A stretch of DNA of 64,000 nucleotides from Hyparrhenia diplandra. Its lineage: Eukaryota; Streptophyta; Magnoliopsida; Poales; Poaceae. Below, in pieces: positions 61,858 to 64,000 of the stretch (the stretch's first letter is position 1; every line of letters starts with the position of its first letter). The notes below the pieces were generated by a model that saw only the letters and a program-made list of their open reading frames with translations, had not been told where the DNA came from and ran no database searches. Where the stretch lies: positions 372,001 through 436,000 of the forward strand of contig JADLZK010004634.1 of the NCBI GenBank assembly GCA_015847255.1. The letters are read 5' to 3'. The translations under genes and the position numbers were made by a program.

Positions 61858-63960
61858 TTCATGCTTACGGACGGTTTGCTCATTGAGGTTTCCCAATGTG
61901 GGATAAACTGTTTTTTAGGACTAAAACTGTTTTTTAGTAGAACTAAAACTGATGTTCCGTATTTCTAACATCGTCGGTGGGCCGTATGCTACCAATGGAC
62001 CGTGTGAAGATTGCCTCGTCGTGGTCCAGTACGCGCTCGGATTTCCCACGAACGGCCCACGTCCTCGCCCAACCCGCGTTCGAAACGGAACCGAACCGTG
62101 TCCGTGCCGCTGCCATGCGCCCATGCCAAGCTAGAAATCCAGCGTGCCGACTACCGAGGACGTCCCAATCAAACGAGCAAGGACACGCCAACACCGCCTC
62201 GGGCTCGGACTTGTTCTAGATGAAGCCGCGGCCGCGCGCAGAACAACCAGTGAGCGACCTGCGCGCGAGCGTGCGCCGATAGCGTATCCATGGAGCCATT
62301 CCTCGCCGCGATGGTCTTCTTCGAGGCGCCCCTGTACGCCGCCGGCCGGCTTGGACACTAACATTTCGGCTCCCGCAGCCACGACGAAGGGCGCCAACAG
62401 GATGCGCGTGGAGGTGCTCTACGAGGCTTACAACAATTCTACTAGCAAACCAACCAGGTGCGTTCTCAGTGTAAGAGCATGGAGAAGCACAATTATACTC
62501 ACCGTCGGATTTGCGTCCCATTAGGCTTACAACAATTCAAAGGAAACGTGATCCACGTAATAACGTAGTGTCATTCGTGCAACTAAGGAAACAAGGGGAT
62601 ACCCAAAGCCGGAATCCTTAAGTTGCCAAACTTCGAGTTCTTGTCATGGAATATGTCAAAAAAGAAATATGTCAAAAAAAAAGAGAGTGATTTTCAAAAA
62701 AAAAAAAAAAAGAATGCTAGAAATGAAAAAAAATGGAAGTAAAACGAATGAAAGAATGCTCAAAGCTTTAATACAGTCATTATAGTTATGGATTCAAATT
62801 TGAGTTGCTGGTGCGCGAATACACTTGCTGGTGAACAGTACAGTACGACTAGTTGTGGTTGATTTTACCTCGCAGGCAAAGTTTAGGCAGACCTAATATT
62901 ATAGTAGCAAGTACATTGAATCCTTTTTCTTGTCATAAATATTTTGAACCTCAGGCTCTTCATTGACTATTTGTCATAACACAAGCGTCGCCACCGATTC
63001 ATCGTTGTCCTCCTCCGACCACGAAATCGGTAGGGAGAAAGTGCAACATCCAGTACCATTGTCAGATCATATCGATGGGGTTCGACAAGGCAAATTCATG
63101 CCAAACCTACCTCTTATTCATCAACAAACCAAATCGAAACGTTGATATCTAATTGTTGTAAGGGGGAAAAAAAGAAGTTGGTAGGAAGAGGGGGCAACAT
63201 CTAGCGGATTACCGCTGTCGGTTGAATGGGATTCGGCTAGACAAATTCATGCCAAGCCTAACCCTCCTGGAAGAGAGGGCACCAATTGTATGGTCACCCC
63301 CCAAGACTCAAGAGGTCTCAAACAAGAAGCATGGCACCTCTGGAGGGCCACCCCTCTAAGACTCTAGTCCATCTATTTGCACAACTCCTGCCTCCCTAGT
63401 CCTGGGATTACAAGCTCGCGGCACCAGACCCGGCATCAAGGGGGCCTAGCATGTTCATGCTTACGGACGCTTTGCTCATTGAGGTTTCCCCATGTGGGAC
63501 TAAAACTGTTTTTTTTTAGTGGAATTAACACTGCTGTTCCGTATACCACCATCGTCGGTGGGCCGTATGTACCAATGGACCGTGTGAAGATTGCCGCGTC
63601 GTGGTCCAATACGCGCTCGGGCTTCTCACGAACGGCCCACGTCCTCGCCCCGCGCGTTCGAAACGGACCCGAACCCAAGTCCGTGCCGCTGCCATGCGGC
63701 CATGCCAAGCTAGAAATCCAGCGTGCCGACCACCGACGACGTCCCAATCAAACGTGCAAGGACACGCCAACACCGCCTCGGGCTCGGACTTGTTCTCGCT
63801 CAAGCCGCGCGCAGAACGACCAGTGAGCGACCCGCGCGCGACGCGACGCGAGCGTGCGCCGAGATCGTATCCATGGAGCCATTCCTCGCCGCGACGGTCT
63901 TCTTCGAGGCGCCCCGGCCTGGACGCCGCTGGCTTCCGCGGCCACGACGAAAGGGCGCCG
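61858..63960. repeat. Segmental duplication about 1.6 kb apart
   Basis: About 61858-62400 and 63454-63960 are close copies (TTCATGCTTACGGACG at 61858 and 63454; GCGCTCGG, GAGCCATTCCTCGCCGCGA in both). The shared core is GC-rich and has ATGGAGCCATTCCTCGCC in plus orientation, but frames diverge soon after, so I do not call a gene. The interval 62480-63020 is LINE-tail derived with an A run at about 62700. Confidence 0.85.
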
Positions 63961-64000
63961 GGTGCGGCGCCAACAGGAAGCGCGGGGAGGAGCATGGACG

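Noticed and set aside
1..64000. CRISPR arrays, operons or bacterial systems
   Set aside because: The repeats are adjacent tandem units or transposon ends without regular spacers, and the window is plant nuclear DNA.

Overview
This is nuclear DNA of a grass, most likely rice (Oryza) or a close relative. Three things point there. MITEs crowd the window: Stowaway ends of the CTCCCTCC type flanked by TA, a Tourist flanked by TAA, Mutator-type foldbacks with 9-10 bp duplications, and hAT and CACTA elements. Genes have GC-rich first exons running into AT-rich introns. The recognisable protein families are plant or grass families. There are no operons, CRISPR arrays or rRNA genes, and I saw no tRNA gene.

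Four probable cellular genes can be supported. (1) A seven-exon minus-strand ankyrin-repeat protein, 2451-8354. (2) A minus-strand gene, 20115-23182 or further upstream, whose exons join in phase to link an RNase H-like domain to a p23/CS co-chaperone domain. (3) A small plus-strand acidic protein, 48656-48877, whose tail resembles COP9 signalosome subunit 9 (CSNAP). (4) A two-exon plus-strand cupin protein, 54425-54909. Genes 1, 2 and 4 are each exactly one base short. In each, adding one base at a run of identical bases (or an adjacent site) restores the family sequence and keeps every later exon in phase. That pattern fits systematic assembly deletions better than three independent gene deaths, but the sequence alone cannot decide.

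Pseudogenes and captured fragments: a glutaredoxin-like cysteine-rich tail (10974-11173), a plus-strand LINE-type remnant (28400-30290), a PPR fragment (37806-38165), a minus-strand LINE reverse transcriptase remnant (39972-41700), a Helitron-type amino-terminal module gene with no helicase (46479-47412), and another LINE-type fragment (59800-60398).

Layout: 0-2.4 kb MITEs; 2.4-9.5 kb ankyrin gene and its site II promoter; 9.8-14 kb a putative Helitron followed by strange block-mosaic duplications; 14-19.4 kb apparently non-coding with GC-rich islands and a 74-bp minisatellite; 20-24.1 kb RNase H/p23 gene with a repeated 5' exon region; 25.5-27.1 kb a three-level transposon nest; 28-31 kb LINE remnant and MITEs; 31-36.5 kb serial local duplications; 36.6-42 kb GC minisatellites, PPR fragment, a long foldback and LINE remnant; 43-48.4 kb Helitron-related DNA; 48.4-55 kb the CSNAP-like and cupin genes; 57.6-64 kb MITE and tandem or segmental repeats.

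A recurring feature is short poly(T)/poly(A) insertions flanked by 8-22 bp direct repeats, which look like very short target-primed retroinsertions.
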